This document shows, piece after piece, positions 60,378 to 64,000 of a DNA stretch of 64,000 nt (its first letter is position 1; each line of letters begins with the position of its first letter). The position numbers and the translations under genes were made by a program. The DNA is taken from positions 4,855,001 to 4,919,000 of the forward strand of contig NZ_CP058649.1 of NCBI RefSeq assembly GCF_018141445.1, given 5' to 3'. The DNA comes from Vallitalea pronyensis. Lineage in GTDB: Bacteria; Bacillota; Clostridia; Lachnospirales; Vallitaleaceae. A model generated the notes under the pieces. The model did not search any database, had not been told where the DNA came from, and worked only from the letters and a program-made list of their open reading frames with translations.

Positions 60378-61376
60378 CTATAGACTTTTTAACATGGTCT
60401 TGATATTATTCTTCGCAGGACACACTCTTGAACACCTGCCACATCCAACACATAGAAAACGGTCATGATGTTTTAGGGCATTTTTATACTTACGGCTAAA
60501 ACGGTGAATGGCTCTTTCTACACCGTTAGAAACAAGATGATGCCCTCCTGCTACCAAGGAGAAATCTGTTAACATACAGCCATCCCAAGCACGTACCCTT
60601 TTTCCCTTAGCCATATTCACATCATCTTCATCTTGAATGGTAAAACAATAACAGGTTGGACATACCATGACACAGGAACCACAATCTAAGCATTGTTCAG
60701 CTTCTTCACGACACACCTTTTCTACCTTGTGATCATCCATAAGGTCCTCTTGTCTATTCATAAGCCAATCATAATCATCTGTATCCATGCCTTGATTAGG
60801 TATTTTTTCATTTGTTTTTTGGAGTATATCTATCATTGGGCTGAGGATTTTAATGGCTGTTTCATGGAGGATTTCCAATAAATAATAGCTTCCATGATCA
60901 TAAAAAACAGCATCCGCTCCTGTCATATCTTTTTTATGAAGCATATAACAAAAACAATCCTTATCAACAGGTTTTTCACAATCGAACACAAAGAATAAGC
61001 TGTTCTTTCTTCTGGCATGGTAATAGAGGTCTGTCTCGTTGGTTAACATCATCTCATCCAATATTTTAATGGACTCAAAGTCACACCCCCGTATTCCCAT
61101 ATAAATCGTCAGTTGCTTTTCATGTTCCAGTATGTCAGGGTTTTCAAACATCTCTTGTTTTTTATCGTAATGCAATAAGGTTTCTCTTTGGGGGATGAAA
61201 TACTTCTTTAGAGGAAGGATGGTGGGCACATAGTTCGCTGTGAAAGCATCTGGGTCATGAATCTGGGTGAAGACATATTGGTCTTGTTTCTTCATGGTAC
61301 CAATAACCTTTATGTCTCTGTCCAGAAACCCCTTAATCAATAAAGAAACGTCTTCTTTTAATAGCTTAAACCTCAT
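60378..61376 (-). CDS. 4Fe-4S electron-transfer subunit (HydB/AsrA-like)
   Basis: A 332-residue protein of the sulfhydrogenase beta / anaerobic sulfite reductase A family. The N-terminal domain contains GIRGCDFESIKILDEMML and FFVFDCEKPVDKDCFC. The C-terminal third has two cluster motifs, CLDCGSCVMVCPTCYCFTIQ and CVGCGRCSRVCPAKNNIKTM. The start at 61376 follows GGAGG; it overlaps the ferredoxin gene by 11 bases. It should carry electrons between the flavin subunit and the four-cluster ferredoxin. Confidence 0.9.
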   Translation of the reverse strand: MRFKLLKEDVSLLIKGFLDRDIKVIGTMKKQDQYVFTQIHDPDAFTANYVPTILPLKKYFIPQRETLLHYDKKQEMFENPDILEHEKQLTIYMGIRGCDFESIKILDEMMLTNETDLYYHARRKNSLFFVFDCEKPVDKDCFCYMLHKKDMTGADAVFYDHGSYYLLEILHETAIKILSPMIDILQKTNEKIPNQGMDTDDYDWLMNRQEDLMDDHKVEKVCREEAEQCLDCGSCVMVCPTCYCFTIQDEDDVNMAKGKRVRAWDGCMLTDFSLVAGGHHLVSNGVERAIHRFSRKYKNALKHHDRFLCVGCGRCSRVCPAKNNIKTMLKSL

Positions 61377-61890
61377 GGTGCTTTCCTCCAATCCTCTTAT
61401 CCATATCCTTTAAAATCCTATCCAATGCATGTTCTGTATCATTCCCGCAACAATCATCCACCACGGATAATGCCCCTGTAGGACAACTGCTTACGCAGAA
61501 AGGAACCTCTTGACTGCCCAGGGTTTCAATACACATGTTGCATTTGTTAATCTTATCATTTTCATGGTTATAGGTAATTGCATCATACGGACACGCACCA
61601 ACACACATCTTACAACCGTTGCATATTGATTGGTGGAAAACAACAGGACCATCTTTTCGTTTTTCAATGGCATGTGCTTCACACACTTCCATACATTTGG
61701 GGTCTTTGCAATGGTTACAAGCCATGGATAGATGATAAGCTGGTAATCCTTGATGGCGTGATGGATTAATCGCCCTAAGCCTTCTTAATCCCTGACTTTT
61801 CTGGGTGTTGTTCTGTTGTTTACAGGCAAGCACACAGGCTTGACAACCAAGACACTTTTCGTATTCAAATTTAAACCTTCTTGCCTTCAT
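61366..61890 (-). CDS. Four-cluster ferredoxin subunit (DmsB/HycB-like)
   Basis: A 174-residue electron-transfer subunit. Four cysteine groups are visible: CLGCQACVLACKQQN, CNHCKDPKCMEVCEAHAIE, CNGCKMCVGACPYDAI and CNMCIETLGSQEVPFCVSSC, the arrangement of the beta subunits of DMSO-reductase-family enzymes. Its ATG (61890) overlaps the oxidoreductase stop as ATGA, which fixes the start and indicates coupled synthesis. It is soluble; no membrane anchor subunit follows, so the complex is probably cytoplasmic. Confidence 0.94.
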   Translation of the reverse strand: MKARRFKFEYEKCLGCQACVLACKQQNNTQKSQGLRRLRAINPSRHQGLPAYHLSMACNHCKDPKCMEVCEAHAIEKRKDGPVVFHQSICNGCKMCVGACPYDAITYNHENDKINKCNMCIETLGSQEVPFCVSSCPTGALSVVDDCCGNDTEHALDRILKDMDKRIGGKHHEV

Positions 61891-63926
61891 GGCCCATTCA
61901 CCTTCTCTACTTCTACCAGACAATTGTGAAAAGCGGCTCCATGACCGAAGTCTGTTGCCCTGTCTTCTGTCAGCTTGTTTACAGAAGCATGGGTATGGTC
62001 ATACCAGCCTTCAAAAACATTGACAGTACCAGACTGTACAGCTTCCCCTACAAGAGCTTTCACATAGATTTCACCTCGTTGATTAAAGACTCGAACCCGA
62101 TCACCGTTTCTAATCTTCCTTGCCAAAGCATCTTTTGTATGGATATGCATTTCTGGTTCAACCATTTCAGATAGCCAATCCGGTTGGGTAAATTGGGAAT
62201 TAATTCTTTCTTTTGCATGGGCAGTCATGAATTGTAACGGATATTTTTTGAATCCTTCTGGATTAGAATATTTACTCTCACTTGGCTCTACATAAATAGG
62301 TAACGGATGAACTCCCCAATCCCGTTGTAATGACTCAGCATATAATTCAATTTTTCCACTTTCTGTTGGAAAAATCTTATTTGCATAAGCTATAGCATCA
62401 TATTCGGGAAATAGATAGGGTGTCTCTTTCATTTCTTCTAAAGTTGTTGCATAGCCGCTGGCTGAAATAACTTGTCGAAGAATTGTGGCATCATCTTCTG
62501 GCAGATATGCCATATCAAAACCAAATCGTTTGCCTAGCATATGGTAGATTTCTTTATCTGTTTTGACCTCTCCAGGACAGGCCATTACTTTTTGTTTCAG
62601 TTGTAAATAGGAATGACCATATGAGCGTATAATATCATTTTCTTCTAAGAACATAGCTGCTGGCAGTACCAAATCAGCCATCTTTGCCGTATCCGTTAAA
62701 AAATGCTCCGCACAAACCATGTAATCCAATCCATGAAGTACCTTTTCCAATTTATGACGATTGGGATTACTGGTCATAGGATTAGCCGCTTCTATCCACA
62801 TACCTTTTATGGGTGGCTCCTGCATATGGTCTATCTCAGCCAATTTCCCCATATTCAGCGTTGTGCGTATATGTTGAGGTTTTGGCGGATAATAAGACCA
62901 CTTCTGCATAGGCCTTTGAGAATCATTGAAATACAAACCAACTCCACGCTTTCCTATAGCTCCTGCTATAACAGGTAAAGCACATATGGCACGTGTTGTC
63001 TGACCCCCATTACTGTATCGCTGATAACCTTTTCCCAAGATAATGGTGAATTTTTTCACTGCTGCCATCATGTCCACTAGTTGTTGTATTGCCTCCACAC
63101 TTACTTCTGTTAGTCTTGCAATCTCTTCCATGGAATAGTCATCAAGCATGGTCTTATAAGCTTCATAACCTAACACATGCTTATTGATAAAGTCTCCATC
63201 AACTAATCCTTTGTTAATCATGCATTTTGCTACACCAATAGCAAGTAACCCATCTGTTCCACATCGGGGATAGAGATGTAAGTCACTGCGATTACTGGAC
63301 TCGTTTAATCGTGGGTCAATGGTCACCATTTTCGCACCCTTTTCAAGAGCTTTATGGATATGATACATGGAATGCATATTGGTAAAGGATGGGTTTTTGC
63401 CCCATAGTATGATTAACTCTGTATGTTCAATCTCCGTTAAAGCACTGTTCTTAATAGCACCAAACGTATAGCGAATGGCTTCGGTTGCCGCAGAATCACA
63501 CAGGTTACCTCTTGTACCTGTAAACCCTCCCAATTGATACCAAAACCCATAAGCATATTGCTGCATGATACTGCCATGGTTACCTGACCCCACATAATAC
63601 AAAATTGATTCTGGACCATAGTTTTCCACCATAGGCTTAAAATGGTCGTACACCAAATCCATTGCTTCATCCCATGTAATGCGTTCAAACTGAGATGTAC
63701 CCCTAGCACCCGTACGTTTCAATGGATACAACAAACGGTCTGGATGATCAATCATTTGAGGATAGCTCAATCCTTTTAAACAGATTTTGCCCCGTGTAGC
63801 TGGATTATTCTCATTACCTTTTACTTTAATGATTTTATCGCCTTTTAAGTGAATTTGCATGCCACAACCACTATAACAATTTCTTGGACATACTGTATTT
63901 ACAATCCGCAGCTTCTCATCAGCCAT
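61887..63926 (-). CDS. Molybdopterin oxidoreductase, catalytic subunit
   Basis: A 679-residue DMSO-reductase-family enzyme and first gene of its operon. The N-terminal VCPRNCYSGCGM with a later ICLKG Cys binds a 4Fe-4S centre. ITWDEAMDLVYDHF opens the catalytic domain. GTRGNLCDSAATEAIRYTFG holds the likely metal-ligand position, where Cys is the best candidate. NPSFTNMHSMYHIHKALEKG and RYSNGGQTTRAICALPVIAG are cofactor contacts, and the C-terminal MolyDop-binding domain includes HIHTKDALARKIRNGDRV. The ATG at 63926 follows AGGAGGGAGG; the ATG at 63965 has no ribosome site. There is no twin-arginine signal, so it acts in the cytoplasm. The substrate is unknown. Confidence 0.92.
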   Translation of the reverse strand: MADEKLRIVNTVCPRNCYSGCGMQIHLKGDKIIKVKGNENNPATRGKICLKGLSYPQMIDHPDRLLYPLKRTGARGTSQFERITWDEAMDLVYDHFKPMVENYGPESILYYVGSGNHGSIMQQYAYGFWYQLGGFTGTRGNLCDSAATEAIRYTFGAIKNSALTEIEHTELIILWGKNPSFTNMHSMYHIHKALEKGAKMVTIDPRLNESSNRSDLHLYPRCGTDGLLAIGVAKCMINKGLVDGDFINKHVLGYEAYKTMLDDYSMEEIARLTEVSVEAIQQLVDMMAAVKKFTIILGKGYQRYSNGGQTTRAICALPVIAGAIGKRGVGLYFNDSQRPMQKWSYYPPKPQHIRTTLNMGKLAEIDHMQEPPIKGMWIEAANPMTSNPNRHKLEKVLHGLDYMVCAEHFLTDTAKMADLVLPAAMFLEENDIIRSYGHSYLQLKQKVMACPGEVKTDKEIYHMLGKRFGFDMAYLPEDDATILRQVISASGYATTLEEMKETPYLFPEYDAIAYANKIFPTESGKIELYAESLQRDWGVHPLPIYVEPSESKYSNPEGFKKYPLQFMTAHAKERINSQFTQPDWLSEMVEPEMHIHTKDALARKIRNGDRVRVFNQRGEIYVKALVGEAVQSGTVNVFEGWYDHTHASVNKLTEDRATDFGHGAAFHNCLVEVEKVNGP

Positions 63927-64000
63927 ATAATCCTCCCTCCTACTACAACCCGTTAGCCTTTTCATTTATTTCATTATTATCAATTTAGTATCTTCATGTT

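Noticed and set aside
63894..63905. Third copy of the 12-mer TGTATTTACAAT
   Set aside because: It lies inside the coding sequence of the Mo oxidoreductase in codons for a conserved segment (RIVNTV), so it is best explained by chance.

Overview
The window is AT-rich DNA with strong GGAGG-type ribosome sites, many intrinsic terminators, RbsABC-type sugar uptake, clostridial-style lysis genes and MoCo-dependent anaerobic redox enzymes. This points to an anaerobic, fermentative Gram-positive of the class Clostridia. A free-living Lachnospirales/Vallitalea-like lineage is my inference and was not tested. I saw no rRNA, tRNA or CRISPR array. The last 35 bases (63966-64000) carry no gene.

Layout. 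1-6.2 kb: a 198-bp MITE-like palindrome, a MerR regulator divergent from a CPA2 cation/proton antiporter with a textbook 19-bp-spacer MerR promoter, a secreted M15 peptidase, and two exported proteins of unknown function, one an internal duplication that seems to start at an AUU codon. 6.2-24.4 kb: a carbohydrate-sensing and uptake island. It holds an AraC regulator divergent from a 1111-residue DUF5107/TPR protein, a three-component sensor (histidine kinase, AraC-type response regulator and a membrane-anchored tandem sugar-binding protein), an RbsABC-type ABC transporter interleaved with two uroporphyrinogen-decarboxylase-family proteins and an aldose-epimerase-like protein, and an AraC/GyrI-like regulator. 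24.4-27 kb: a HAD hydrolase, two flavodoxin-fold reductases and a small gene relic.

27.0-33.4 kb is the most unusual region. About 2 kb is present twice in inverted orientation around a 2.1-kb centre. Each arm carries an identical endolysin gene. The centre carries a UviA/TcdR-like sigma factor overlapping a BhlA/UviB-type holin gene, plus a truncated group II intron. The sigma operon and both endolysin copies share a near-identical promoter (TTTACA, 16 bp, CTCTTTT). This looks like a self-contained sigma factor-holin-endolysin lysis or export switch. The outer parts of the arms are diverged relics, while the endolysin parts are identical, which suggests ongoing gene conversion.

33.5-46 kb: a NarL-type two-component system divergent from a three-gene ABC exporter (LnrJK/LnrLMN-like), a P-loop kinase-like protein, and an 1891-residue secreted RHS/YD-repeat protein followed by a small membrane protein. 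46-56.6 kb: a LacI-controlled operon of SDR, split transketolase, NitT/TauT-type ABC importer (two permeases, two ATPases), TauE/SafE exporter and VOC protein, with three near-identical LacI operators. It is a candidate organosulfonate or related acid catabolic system. 56.6-64 kb: a compact operon that joins a molybdopterin oxidoreductase and a four-cluster ferredoxin to sulfhydrogenase/AsrAB-like electron-transfer subunits and an orphan hydrogenase-small-subunit-like protein, followed by mobA, mobB and moeA. No NiFe large subunit is present, so this appears to be a hybrid Mo-enzyme/NAD(P)H oxidoreductase.
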